Shown here: positions 25,074-35,617 of the stretch, one piece after another
How positions within the stretch are numbered: the first letter of the stretch is position 1
Layout of the letters: every line of letters begins with the position of its first letter
NCBI RefSeq assembly: GCF_007988805.1
Contig: NZ_BJUV01000010.1
Coordinates: 39,790 to 103,789 of the forward strand
Source of the DNA: Frigoribacterium faeni
Lineage (GTDB): Bacteria; Actinomycetota; Actinomycetes; Actinomycetales; Microbacteriaceae
Length of the DNA stretch: 64,000 nucleotides
Direction of reading: 5' to 3'
Program-made: the position numbers and the translations under genes
The notes under the pieces: model-generated
What the model was told of the DNA's origin: nothing
Databases searched by the model: none
The model's input: only the letters and a program-made list of their open reading frames with translations

Positions 25074-26408
25074 ATGAGAACTGCATCACGGAACATCAGC
25101 GGGATAGCCATCACAGCTTTGGGGGCAGGTCTGCTTATGGCCTTCGGCTCGCCGGCCCTCGCGAGTGAGCCGTCCGACACCGGGAGGCCCCTCGTGGACA
25201 CAGGAATTCCGGCCATCTCCGATGGCATTCCGTCTAAGTCCGTTTCGAGCGTGCCACTTCCTGAGAACGGCACGGGCATTCCGGCCGAAGCGTATGGGGA
25301 GATAGCTCGAGCGGAGGAAGCTCTGGGCTCGGCGTTCAACGCCTCGGAGTGGCTCGAGTCGGAACGTCACCTGGTCCTTCATCTCAACGAGCCAGTCGAT
25401 CAAGAGACCATGGGCGCCATCACCGAAGCGGTCTCCACCGTGGACGTCGTTTTCGTCGAGAATGATTACGACCGTGCCGAGCTTTCGGACATGGCGTGGG
25501 CCCTCGCCTCGTCGGGAACCTCCGTTGCTGGTCGGACCATCGTGTCGGCAGGACCCAACAGGGACTCGTCTGGGCTCTCCATCACTCTTGACGAGTCATC
25601 AGGGTCCCCCAACGCGAGACAGGCTCTTCCTGACGAAATCGATGGCGTTCCCGTGGAGATCGAAGTCGCTCCGGCACCTGTCAGCACCAGCCGCGACTAC
25701 GACCCTCAGCCGCCCCATTGGGGCGGCGCGAAGATGTCGAGGCCCACCACCCCTGGTCGCGTCATGTCGTGCACGACCGGGTTCGGCGTCGGAACGATGA
25801 ACGGGTCGACCCTGCAGACCGAGATGATCACCGCGCACCACTGTGGCGCCGCAGGCACGACATGGCGCACGGGCAACTACAGCGACAGCCCGTTCCTTGG
25901 CACGATGCGCGACACGAAGGCGCTCGGTGCTGACATTCAACGGCTCAGTGGATCTTCGTTCCAAGGAGTCGTCTACACCGGGCCCAACGGCAGCAGTGCA
26001 GCCAGCTACGTCAATGGGGCCGTGCGACCCATTCTCGGAGACTCCTACTGCATCTCAGGGGCCCGTAGCGGTCTCGTCTGCCGCAACATCGTCACGAGCA
26101 TGAACCAAAGCATCTGCTACCCGGCGGACCTTGTCTGCTACACCGGACAGGTCTATACGAACCAGGAAAGCCGTGTGCCGGCAGCCGGCCAAGGCGACTC
26201 AGGCGGACCCGCGTTCGCGACCTCCTCAGGGGCTACTGCCGGCATCTACGCCTCCGGGATCATCAGCGGCATCTTCGGAAACAGCACCGTCTGCACGGCC
26301 GAACAAGACGGACGACTGTGCAGCTTCCAGGTGATCCTCGCCCCAGTCAGCTCGTTCTTCGCCGACAACCCCAACTACGGGATCCTGGTCAGCCAGCCGG
26401 GCTCCTAG
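25074..26408 (+). CDS. Secreted trypsin-fold (S1) serine protease, Pat-1/Chp-like
   Basis: A 444-residue exported protease. It has a signal peptide (MRTASRNISGIAITALG to ALA-SEP, cleavage near residue 31) and a propeptide-like region to about residue 205. The S1 core has His in MITAHHCGA, Asp in ALGADIQRL and the nucleophile in GQGDSGGPAF. Six or more cysteines fit disulfides. Architecture and sequence feel recall the Pat-1/Chp secreted proteases of the plant pathogen Clavibacter. G+C and codon use are clearly lower than in neighbouring genes, and it stands alone between a terminator and a tRNA-Ser gene, so it was probably acquired by transfer. The ATG at 25074 is preferred (GGGGAG upstream, signal peptide); one at 25041 is possible. 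Confidence 0.88.
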   Translation: MRTASRNISGIAITALGAGLLMAFGSPALASEPSDTGRPLVDTGIPAISDGIPSKSVSSVPLPENGTGIPAEAYGEIARAEEALGSAFNASEWLESERHLVLHLNEPVDQETMGAITEAVSTVDVVFVENDYDRAELSDMAWALASSGTSVAGRTIVSAGPNRDSSGLSITLDESSGSPNARQALPDEIDGVPVEIEVAPAPVSTSRDYDPQPPHWGGAKMSRPTTPGRVMSCTTGFGVGTMNGSTLQTEMITAHHCGAAGTTWRTGNYSDSPFLGTMRDTKALGADIQRLSGSSFQGVVYTGPNGSSAASYVNGAVRPILGDSYCISGARSGLVCRNIVTSMNQSICYPADLVCYTGQVYTNQESRVPAAGQGDSGGPAFATSSGATAGIYASGIISGIFGNSTVCTAEQDGRLCSFQVILAPVSSFFADNPNYGILVSQPGS

Positions 26409-26509
26409 GCGGCAACAGCGCTGAAGCTCCGAAGCAAGAAACCGACGACTACGAGGAGCACGAGGCCCAGCGCAACCCAGCCGAATATGCGCCAACCGAG
26501 TCGTTTCAC
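26405..26509 (-). CDS. Possible 34-residue single-helix membrane protein
   Basis: A short frame beginning with GTG codes for a basic start (VKRLGWRIF), one hydrophobic helix (WVALGLVLLVVVGFLL) and a short tail. The positive-inside pattern is right, but the ribosome site is weak (GGTCGAGA). Its TAG stop shares the CTAG tetramer with the stop of the convergent protease gene. It could be a chance frame. Confidence 0.3.
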   Translation of the reverse strand: MKRLGWRIFGWVALGLVLLVVVGFLLRSFSAVAA

Positions 26510-26535
26510 ATCTCGACCATAGCTAACCAGTCCAT

Positions 26536-26566
26536 GCGTGCCGCCGACTCACCGTCGGCGGCACGC
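26536..26566 (+). terminator. Rho-independent terminator of the protease gene
   Basis: GCGTGCCGCCGA (26536-26547) pairs perfectly with TCGGCGGCACGC (26555-26566) and is followed by ATTTTGCTT, a classic intrinsic terminator. Confidence 0.85.
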
Positions 26567-26892
26567 ATTTTGCTTACCCTCGACTCGGACTGGCATCAGC
26601 TTGCAGTCCCGCATGCCGTGACCCAGTAGCTACGCCATACGCCTACGTGAGCCGGTTCCGAAGATCGGCGCATCGGCTGCGGCGTGGAGTAAGGCAGAGA
26701 GACAATCGCCCAGCAGCCTGACTGAACCGCCATCGTCGGCTGAGCCGGCCGAACGGCAACATGCGTGCAACTGGGGAGCATACGTCCGACGGCCCCTAGT
26801 GACGCGGAGTGCGCCACGCAGACGTCAGTTGCGTTTGAACCAAAACCGCCGCGAGGGGCACACGAAAAATGCCCTCAAACACGCATGAATAA

Positions 26893-26930
26893 AGGCGGCT
26901 CGCTTCCAAGAGACTGGAAGCGAACCGCCT
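26893..26930 (-). terminator. Rho-independent terminator of tRNA-Ser
   Basis: AGGCGGCTCGCTTCCA and TGGAAGCGAACCGCCT form a 16-base stem with one mismatch. Read on the minus strand it is followed by TTTATT, just after the tRNA 3' end. Confidence 0.85.
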
Positions 26931-26949
26931 AAAAGGCTGGATCAGCCTA

Positions 26950-27040
26950 TGGCGGTACCGGTGGGATTTGAACCCACGGTGGAGTTAACCCCCACACATG
27001 TTTTCGAGACATGATCCTTCGGCCGCTCGGACACGGTACC
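26950..27040 (-). tRNA. tRNA-Ser (CGA)
   Basis: A 91-base type II tRNA on the minus strand including an encoded CCA. Acceptor arms GGTACCG/CGGTACC pair fully, the discriminator base is G as expected for serine, the anticodon loop CTCGAAA gives CGA, and there is a long variable arm with paired GTGG/CCAC ends. T-loop TTCAAAT is standard. An intrinsic terminator follows. The gene marks the border of the low-GC protease segment. Confidence 0.95.
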
Positions 27041-27096
27041 GAGAGCGAGTGTAATACACGACGAGGGCTGTGTCGAAATCGGCGTACATTCGCGGC

Positions 27097-27855
27097 ATGC
27101 CCTCCCGCACCACTCTCGCCTTCCTATCGGGCGTCGGCACGACCCTCGCCGGCGCCGGCGGTGTCTTCGCGCTCTACCGGCACTTCGCCGGGCAGCAGCG
27201 CGCCGCCGCGAGCGACCTCAACTCGAAGCTGCCGGTCCACTCGGCCTGGTGGCGCGCTCGCGTCGACAAGAAGGGCGCCCTGCTCTACGTCGCCCTCGGC
27301 GACTCGGCCGCCCAGGGCATCGGCGCCTCGAACCCCGCCCGCAGCTACGTCGGCCGACTCTCGGCCGCCATCCGGCACGCCACCCACTCGTCGCTCCGCA
27401 TGGTCAACCTCAGCGTCAGCGGGTCGACCACCTGGCTCTGCCGTAAGGACCAGGTGCCCAAGCTCGCCGACTATGAACCCGACATCGTCACGGTCGCCAT
27501 CGGCGCCAACGACATCATCGACTTCACGGCCGAGTCGTTCGAGAAGAACATCCGCGCCATCTACAGCGCCCTCCCGAGCCACGCCATCGTCGCCGACCTG
27601 CCCGCCATGTGGCTGCCCGACCGCGAGCGCAAGGTCGCCGAGGCCAACGCCATCGTCCGCCGCGTCGCCGGGGAGCTCGGCCTCATCGTCGCCCCGCTCT
27701 ACGACACGACCCGCCGCCAGGGCCTCGTCCGCACCTTCCGCAACTCCGCCGGAGACCTCTTCCACCCCAACGACCGCGGCTACCGCGTCTGGGCCTCGGC
27801 CTTCGAACCGGCCGTCACGGCCCGCCTCACCCAGCTCGCCGCCGACCGCACCTGA
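27097..27855 (+). CDS. SGNH/GDSL-family hydrolase
   Basis: A 252-residue protein with an N-terminal membrane anchor or signal (about 5-25) and the SGNH blocks: block I YVALGDSAAQG (catalytic Ser in GDS), block III VAIGANDII, and block V DLFHPNDRGYRVWA (Asp and His). Such enzymes are esterases, lipases or cell-wall deacetylases acting outside the membrane. ATG 27097 is chosen; a GTG at 27070 is less likely. It starts 57 bases from the divergent tRNA-Ser gene. Confidence 0.92.
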   Translation: MPSRTTLAFLSGVGTTLAGAGGVFALYRHFAGQQRAAASDLNSKLPVHSAWWRARVDKKGALLYVALGDSAAQGIGASNPARSYVGRLSAAIRHATHSSLRMVNLSVSGSTTWLCRKDQVPKLADYEPDIVTVAIGANDIIDFTAESFEKNIRAIYSALPSHAIVADLPAMWLPDRERKVAEANAIVRRVAGELGLIVAPLYDTTRRQGLVRTFRNSAGDLFHPNDRGYRVWASAFEPAVTARLTQLAADRT

Positions 27856-27879
27856 CCTGCCGCCGTCCGAACCTCCGCA

Positions 27880-27916
27880 TGAGCAGAACACCCCTCCTGG
27901 CGAGGTGCTCTGCTCA
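27880..27916 (+). terminator. Hairpin after the SGNH hydrolase gene
   Basis: TGAGCAGAACACC (27880-27892) pairs with GGTGCTCTGCTCA (27904-27916) with one mismatch, in the gap before radA. A copy of the dispersed 12-base motif follows at about 27953. Confidence 0.55.
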
Positions 27917-27997
27917 CACCGAGGTTCCTCCTCGACGCCCTCCACAGCCCGCCGAGGAGGCGCGGTCACTGTCGGTGGCCCCACCTAGGCTGTCCGC

Positions 27998-29362
27998 ATG
28001 GCACGCCCCGCATCCCCACCCTTCCGCTGCACCGAATGCGGGTGGACATCGCTCAAGTGGGCCGGCCGCTGCGGTGAATGCCAGCGCTGGGGAACGGTCG
28101 TCGACGTCACCTCGACCCTGGTCAGCGCCCGCGGCACCGCGGCCGTCAGCGTCGGCGCCGATCGCGTCGCCCGCCCCATCACGGAGGTCGAGGCGACCAG
28201 CGTCGCCTCCTGGCCGAGCGGCATCGGCGAGTTCGACCGCGTGCTCGGCGGCGGCATCGTCCCCGGCGCGGCCATCCTGCTGAGCGGCGAGCCCGGCGTC
28301 GGCAAGTCGACCCTGCTGCTCGAGGTCGCCTCCCGGGCCGCCGCCACCGGCGCCCGCGTGCTCTACGTCACCGCTGAAGAGAGCGCCTCGCAGGTGCGCC
28401 TCCGCGCCGAGCGCACCAACGCCCTGCACCCCAACCTCTACCTCGCCGCCGAGGTCGACCTCGCCGTCATCCTCGGCCAGATCGACCAGGTCGACCCGCA
28501 GCTCGTCATCGTCGACTCGGTGCAGACCGTCTCGTCGTCGACCATCGACGGCATCTCGGGCGGCACCTCGCAGGTGCGCGAGGTCGCCTCCACCCTCATC
28601 CGCGTCAGCAAAGACCGCAACCTGCCCGTGCTGCTGGTGGGGCACGTGACGAAAGACGGCACGATCGCCGGCCCGCGCCTCCTCGAGCACCTCGTCGACG
28701 TCGTCTGCCAGTTCGAAGGCGACCGGCAGACCGCCCTCCGCTTCATCCGCGCCCACAAGAACCGCTTCGGCCCCACCGACGAGGTCGGCTGCTTCGAGAT
28801 GACCGGCGACGGCATCGCCGAGGTCGCCGATCCCAGCGGCCTCTTCATGTCTCGCACCGGCGCACCCGTCAGCGGCACCTGCATCACCGTCGCCATGGAA
28901 GGCCGCCGCGCCCTCCCCGTCGAGGTCCAGGCGCTCATCGTCGCCAGCTCCGCACCGCAGCCCCGACGCGTCGTCAACGGCGTCGACTCGTCCCGCGTCG
29001 CCATGCTGCTCGCCGTGCTCGAACGCCGCGCCGGCATCAAGCTCGGCGACGCCGACGTCTACGTCTCCACCGTCGGCGGCATCAAGCTCACCGAACCCGG
29101 CGCCGACCTCGCCATCGCGCTCGCCCTCGCCAGCGCCAGCCGCGACGTCTCGTTCCCGCACACCATGGCCGCCGTCGGCGAGATCAGCCTCGCCGGCGAG
29201 ATCCGCCCCGTCTCCTCCGCCAAGCAGCGCGCCTCCGAAGCCCGCCGCCTCGGGTTCAGCCATCTCGTCGACTCCGAAGCCACGCACCTCCGCGAGGCCC
29301 TCCGCCGCGCCTTCAGGATCGCCAGCAGCCCCCGCGATCGCGAACTCGACGCCGCGTTCTGA
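27998..29362 (+). CDS. radA: DNA repair protein RadA
   Basis: A 454-residue RecA-like helicase of recombination intermediates. Its order is: N-terminal zinc finger FRCTECGWTSLKWAGRCGEC (about 8-27); ATPase with Walker A GEPGVGKST and Walker B LVIVDSVQT; the RadA-specific KNRFG motif (AHKNRFGPT); and a C-terminal Lon-protease-like domain (VSTVGGIKLTEPGADLAIALALAS). Length and motif order match the family. It processes Holliday-type branches during recombination repair. It stands as a single gene after the SGNH hydrolase. Confidence 0.98.
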   Translation: MARPASPPFRCTECGWTSLKWAGRCGECQRWGTVVDVTSTLVSARGTAAVSVGADRVARPITEVEATSVASWPSGIGEFDRVLGGGIVPGAAILLSGEPGVGKSTLLLEVASRAAATGARVLYVTAEESASQVRLRAERTNALHPNLYLAAEVDLAVILGQIDQVDPQLVIVDSVQTVSSSTIDGISGGTSQVREVASTLIRVSKDRNLPVLLVGHVTKDGTIAGPRLLEHLVDVVCQFEGDRQTALRFIRAHKNRFGPTDEVGCFEMTGDGIAEVADPSGLFMSRTGAPVSGTCITVAMEGRRALPVEVQALIVASSAPQPRRVVNGVDSSRVAMLLAVLERRAGIKLGDADVYVSTVGGIKLTEPGADLAIALALASASRDVSFPHTMAAVGEISLAGEIRPVSSAKQRASEARRLGFSHLVDSEATHLREALRRAFRIASSPRDRELDAAF

Positions 29363-29488
29363 GACGGAGCAGAGCACCACGACGCCTCCGCGGGCACGTG
29401 CGGCCCACGGTGCGGCAGCCCCCGGAGCAGCGTCGATCCGCTCGAACCACAGCGACAGCCGCAGCCGCGACCGCTACACGCGTACTCG

Positions 29489-29938
29489 CTACCGCAGCGC
29501 CTTGAGCAGATCCTCCGGCGTCGCCGCCATCGTGTGCGGCCCCGCGATGTCGAAGAACACCTGCTCGAGCACGTCCAGGTGCACCTCCAGGAACGCCCGC
29601 AACGCCGACGAGTCGTACAGCATCACCTGACGGTTCGTGTCGTTCGGCACCATCGCCGCATACGCGTCGTCCGACGAGAACAGCAGCAGGATCCGCTTGT
29701 CGGTGTTCTCCCGTCCGAACACCCGCACCTGCTCGGCCGCGCCGAACGCCTCACCGTCACCGGCGTCAGCAGCGTCACCGGCGGCACCGGCGTCAGCACC
29801 CTGAGCACCCTCGGCGCCGGCCACCAGCTTCGGCACGACGACCACGTCATGGCGCAGCGCGAACGCGACGGCGGCGACGTCCTGGCTGGCCAGGGCCAGC
29901 TCCAACGCCTCGGAACGGGGGGAAGCAGCTTCGGTCAT
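29489..29938 (-). CDS. SseB-family protein
   Basis: A 149-residue protein resembling the SseB N-terminal domain: FALRHDVVVVPKLV, RILLLFSSDDAYAAMVPND (about 82-100), LRAFLEVHLDVLEQVFFDIAGPHTM. A low-complexity insert of Gly, Ala and Asp (GAEGAQGADAGAAGDAADAG, about 41-60) interrupts the domain. Function in actinobacteria is unknown. It follows a membrane-anchored DUF4232-like gene with a 3-base gap, so they are co-transcribed. Confidence 0.75.
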   Translation of the reverse strand: MTEAASPRSEALELALASQDVAAVAFALRHDVVVVPKLVAGAEGAQGADAGAAGDAADAGDGEAFGAAEQVRVFGRENTDKRILLLFSSDDAYAAMVPNDTNRQVMLYDSSALRAFLEVHLDVLEQVFFDIAGPHTMAATPEDLLKALR

Positions 29939-29941
29939 CGC

Positions 29942-30631
29942 TCAGTTCAGGATCATGGGGGCGGTGTCGGTCGACGTGATGTCGCCGACGGAGACGGTCA
30001 GACGGTAGGTGGCTCCCCCGGCCGGCACGGGCTCGCGCGACTCGCTGTCGCACGTGTCGGTCGACGACCGGGTGCGGTCCCACGCGATCGCGGGGGTCTC
30101 GAGGGTCTGACCCGCGGTGAGGGTGACGTCCTGGTCGGTGCCGTTGACCTGGCAGTCCTTCGACGACCAGTACTGCTCCTCGCCGCTCGACACGACGAGC
30201 TTCTGCTGGTTCGAGCCCAGGTCGATCACGCAGTCGGCGCCGCCGGTGTTCGTGATCGACATCGCGATCTGGGGCAGCTCGGTCGACGCGTAGCTCGACT
30301 TGTCGAGGATCGGCTTCAGCTCGATGTCGCCCGCCGCGCAGGTCGGACCGGCCGCGGCGGCCGCGTCGTCGGCGGGCTCGTTCGTGGCGTCCGCAGCCGG
30401 GGCGGTCTCGGTCGACGCCGGAGCGGGCTCGGCGCTCGGCGAGGCTGCTCCGTCGGCGGCCGGAGCACTCGACGTCGGCGCCGTCGCGGCCTCGCCGCTG
30501 CCCGAACCGGGACGCACGACGATCAGCACGATGATCACGATCACGGCGATGAGCCCGAGGGCCAGGACCGCGCGTCGACGCCAGTACACCGAGGGCGGCT
30601 GCGGCCCGGTCGGATTCTTGAACGTCGACAT
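29942..30631 (-). CDS. Membrane-anchored protein with Ser/Ala/Pro linker
   Basis: A 229-residue protein with a basic N-terminus, one membrane helix (VLALGLIAVIVIIVLIVV, about 25-43), a disordered linker rich in Ala, Pro, Ser and Thr (about 45-105), and an extracytoplasmic beta-rich domain. That domain has four cysteines (TCAAGD, ADCVIDL, KDCQVNG, DTCDSES) and IAMSITNTGGADC, resembling DUF4232-like folds. Start at MSTFKN is assumed. It sits before an SseB-like gene. A cell-envelope role is inferred. Confidence 0.75.
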   Translation of the reverse strand: MSTFKNPTGPQPPSVYWRRRAVLALGLIAVIVIIVLIVVRPGSGSGEAATAPTSSAPAADGAASPSAEPAPASTETAPAADATNEPADDAAAAAGPTCAAGDIELKPILDKSSYASTELPQIAMSITNTGGADCVIDLGSNQQKLVVSSGEEQYWSSKDCQVNGTDQDVTLTAGQTLETPAIAWDRTRSSTDTCDSESREPVPAGGATYRLTVSVGDITSTDTAPMILN

Positions 30632-30694
30632 GCGCACAGGTTAAGGCCCGGTCACCCCGCCTGCCCGGCACGGGAGCGGCGTGTGCGCTGAGAA

Positions 30695-31234
30695 TCAGCC
30701 GAGGACGGCCGGCAGCGCCTTGAGCATGCGCGAGTTGCCGAGGGTGTTCGGCTTCACCCGGGCCAGGTCGAGGAACTCGGCCACGCCCTCGTCGGTGGAG
30801 CGGACGAGCTCGCCGTAGACGTCGGGAGGCACGAGCCCCTCGTCGCCGACGTTGAGGTACCCGTGCTTCTCGAAGAAGTCGACCTCGAAGGTGAGGCAGA
30901 ACAGCCGCCCGATCTCGAGCCGGCGGGCGGCGTCTTCGAGGGCCTCGAGGAGGCGGTGGCCCACTCCCTTGCGGATCCATGCGGCGTCGAGGGCGAGCGT
31001 GCGCACCTCGGCCAGGTCGTCCCACATGACGTGCAGCGCGCCGCAGCCGATGGGCGTGCCGTCGGGACCGACGGCGATCTGGAACTCCTGCACGTCGCCG
31101 TAGAGCGTGACGAGGTCCTTGCCGAGCAGGATCCGCTTCTGCACGAACGGCTCGCAGAGCCGCTGGATGTGCGGCACGTCGCTGACCACCGCGTTCCGCA
31201 CCGTGATGCCGTGCCGGTCGGCCGCGTCTGCCAT
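30695..31234 (-). CDS. argA: Amino-acid N-acetyltransferase (N-acetylglutamate synthase, GNAT type)
   Basis: A 179-residue GNAT enzyme. The pattern VTLYGDVQEFQIAV, IGCGALHVMWDDLAEVRTLAL, GVGHRLLEALEDAAR (acetyl-CoA loop), LTFEVDFFEKHGYL and GVAEFLDLARVKPNTLGNSRML closely follows the mycobacterial short-form ArgA, which makes N-acetylglutamate for arginine synthesis. The ATG at 31234 has AGGAG upstream. It lies downstream of clpC on the same strand, but a terminator separates them. Confidence 0.92.
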   Translation of the reverse strand: MADAADRHGITVRNAVVSDVPHIQRLCEPFVQKRILLGKDLVTLYGDVQEFQIAVGPDGTPIGCGALHVMWDDLAEVRTLALDAAWIRKGVGHRLLEALEDAARRLEIGRLFCLTFEVDFFEKHGYLNVGDEGLVPPDVYGELVRSTDEGVAEFLDLARVKPNTLGNSRMLKALPAVLG

Positions 31235-31321
31235 GGAGCTCCTGTCGTGACGAGGACCCGAGGAGGCGCGGGTCGCCATCAACCCTACCGATGCGGTCGC
31301 GAGGTCCGCCCGGTACGCCGA

Positions 31322-31350
31322 AGGGCGGCCTTCTCGTGGAAGGCCGCCCT
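31322..31350 (-). terminator. Terminator after clpC
   Basis: AGGGCGGCCTTC (31322-31333) pairs perfectly with GAAGGCCGCCCT (31339-31350) around TCGTG. It lies between clpC and argA. Copies of the dispersed motif flank it in opposite orientations at about 31259 and 31368. Confidence 0.8.
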
Positions 31351-31395
31351 GGGCTGGGGAGGCGACTCGCGCCTCCTCGGTGTGGATCCGGTCGA

Positions 31396-33885
<2,490 letters not shown>

Positions 33886-34068
33886 CTTCTTTGCTCCCTT
33901 GGTGACGGGGTGGGAGTGTCGCCACCGATACGCAATCGGTGCCCGCAGGGGGTGGCACCGGTTTACACAGAGAGTAACCACGCGGGCCTGCTTAATCAGC
34001 CCCTGTTCGCTGGGGGCATAGAGCGGTGCCGGGGCGGGCTGACAGGGGTAGCGGATAGCCTCGCGTCC

Positions 34069-35067
34069 ATGGGCACCTTCACCGTCGGGCTCGTCCCGCA
34101 CCCCACCAAGTCGGTCCTCGACAGCGTCGAGATCCTCCGTGGCTGGACGACCCGGTCGCAGGCGCACCTGCTCGCCATGACGGCCGACGCGGCCCGGGTC
34201 GGCGAGGGCGTCGAGCTGGTCGACGAGCGCACGTTCCGCGATCGCGTCACGGTCGTCGTCGCGCTCGGCGGCGACGGCACCATGCTCGGCGCGATGCGCC
34301 TCGTGGCCGAGCGGCCCGTCCCGGTGCTGGGCGTCAACTACGGCAACGTCGGGTTCCTGGTCGAGGTCGAGCCGCGCGACCTGCCCGAGGCGCTCGACCG
34401 CATCGGCGAGAAGGAGTTCTCGCTCGAGGCGCACCACGCGCTCGAGGTCACGCACACCTCGTCGGGCTTCGAGAACACCTACCTCGCCTTCAACGACGCG
34501 TCGGTGGCCCGCCGCCCGGGCGAGGGCGTCGTCACCGCCGACCTCGTGCTCGACGACACCCCCTACGGCTTCTACAAGGCCGACGCCATCGTCGCCTCGA
34601 CCCCCGCGGGCTCCACGGCCTACAACTACGCCGCCGGCGGGCCGATCCTGTCGCCGGCCGTCGCGGCCGTCGTCGTCACCCCGGTGGCGCCCATGTCGGG
34701 CATCGACCGCTCGGTGGTGCTCGGCCCGAGCGAGCTGCTCCGTTTCGAGATCGGCGACGGCACGCACTCGGCCGCCCTCGAGGTCGACGGGCGCGTCGTC
34801 GGCGACGTCAGCGCCGGGTGCGTGGTCGCGCTGACCCTGCGTCGCGACGCCGGTCAGGTCATCCGACTCGATGCCGATCGGCACGGCCGCAAGGGGCGCC
34901 TCAAGCTCAGCCTGCTCGACCTGCCGCTGCGCGAGGACCAGCTGCTCGAGCTCGTGCCGAGCGACGTCCGAGCGCGCTTCCGCGAACGCGCCGAGCGCGC
35001 CCACGGCATCGCCGGCATCGCGCACGACGACGACACCGCCGTCACCGGGATCAGCCCCGTGCGCTGA
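34069..35067 (+). CDS. NAD(+)/NADH kinase
   Basis: A 332-residue ATP-dependent NAD kinase-fold protein. The P-loop-like GGDGT motif is in VVVALGGDGTMLGAMR (about 62-77), NYGNVGFLVEVEP replaces the usual N-x-G-x-L-G-F-L, and SGS/STPAGSTAYNYAAGGPI (about 184-200) is the NAD-binding loop. It makes NADP. It is next to clpC instead of between tlyA and recN as is common for ppnK, so it may be a second paralogue. The palindrome array begins just after its stop. Confidence 0.88.
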   Translation: MGTFTVGLVPHPTKSVLDSVEILRGWTTRSQAHLLAMTADAARVGEGVELVDERTFRDRVTVVVALGGDGTMLGAMRLVAERPVPVLGVNYGNVGFLVEVEPRDLPEALDRIGEKEFSLEAHHALEVTHTSSGFENTYLAFNDASVARRPGEGVVTADLVLDDTPYGFYKADAIVASTPAGSTAYNYAAGGPILSPAVAAVVVTPVAPMSGIDRSVVLGPSELLRFEIGDGTHSAALEVDGRVVGDVSAGCVVALTLRRDAGQVIRLDADRHGRKGRLKLSLLDLPLREDQLLELVPSDVRARFRERAERAHGIAGIAHDDDTAVTGISPVR

Positions 35068-35125
35068 CGCGCCTCGCTCGCGCTCGCGTGGCGTGGCGTC
35101 GCGTCGCGTCGCGTCGCGTGGACGA

Positions 35126-35183
35126 TCGACTGGTCAGAAGATGCTCTTCGTGCGCTCGGGAAGAGCATCTTCCGACCACTCGA
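35126..35183. repeat. 58-base palindromic element, copy 1
   Basis: Arms of 24 bases: TCGACTGGTCAGAAGATG and CTCTTC on the left, GAAGAG and CATCTTCCGACCACTCGA on the right, around a 10-base loop. Two mismatches interrupt the stem. Same length as the other three copies. Confidence 0.9.
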
Positions 35184-35283
35184 CGAGGCCCGAAGGCCGC
35201 GAGAGTCGATCGAGCGACGAACCTTGAGCGCCGAGCCCCGAGCGCGCCCCTCCCGTTCGCGTCGCGTCGCGTCGCGTCGACGA

Positions 35284-35341
35284 TCGACTGGTCAGAAGAT
35301 GCTCTTCGTGCGCTCGGGAAGAGCATCTTCCGACCACTCGA
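35284..35341. repeat. 58-base palindromic element, copy 2
   Basis: Identical to copy 1 across the 58 bases as read. It lies 158 bases downstream of copy 1 in direct orientation, with the same flanking blocks on both sides. Confidence 0.9.
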
Positions 35342-35449
35342 CGAGGCCCGAAGGCCGCGAGAGTCGATCGAGCGACGAACGTTGAGCGTGCCCCGCGCTC
35401 CCGCTCCCGCTCGCGTCGAGCATCGCATTGCGCCGCGTCGCGTGGACGA

Positions 35450-35507
35450 TCGACTGGTCAGAAGATGCTCTTCGTGCGCTCGGGAAGAGCATCTTCTGAC
35501 CACTCGA
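35450..35507. repeat. 58-base palindromic element, copy 3
   Basis: Differs from copies 1 and 2 in one right-arm base (CTTCTGACC for CTTCCGACC), which restores pairing with CAGAAG in the left arm. Such a compensatory change suggests selection on the hairpin. Confidence 0.9.
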
Positions 35508-35617
35508 CGAGGCCCGAAGGCCGCGAGAGTCGATCGCACGCCGGAAGTCGAGCATCGAGCGCCGAGGGTCGAGCATCGAGCATCGAGGGCCGAGCGACGA
35601 GCGACGAGCGCCGAGGG

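Larger units (their letters stand above)
26409..26949. other. Largely gene-free, lower-GC stretch
   Basis: About 540 bases between the protease and tRNA-Ser. Apart from the possible 34-residue frame it holds the protease terminator and the tRNA terminator. The middle (about 26570-26880) has no convincing gene and mixed codon pattern, and may be a remnant of the same acquired segment. Confidence 0.6.
35068..35617. repeat. Repeat array: three ~160-base units with GCGTC satellite
   Basis: This 550-base gap holds three direct repeats (unit spacing 158 and 166 bases). Each unit has a GCGTC pentamer run, the word GTGGACGATCGA or close variants, a 58-base palindrome and a downstream block containing GGCCCGAAGGCCGCGAGAG. 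The last part (35560-35617) is a low-complexity run of GAGCATC and GAGCGAC words. No gene is supported. Confidence 0.9.

Noticed and set aside
26596..26817. 73-codon minus-strand frame in the low-GC gap
   Set aside because: No ribosome site, no domain, codon use unlike neighbours; probably chance.
26950..27040. Phage-type attachment site at tRNA-Ser
   Set aside because: I see no second copy of the tRNA 3' end nearby and no integrase gene, so an integrated element is not shown.
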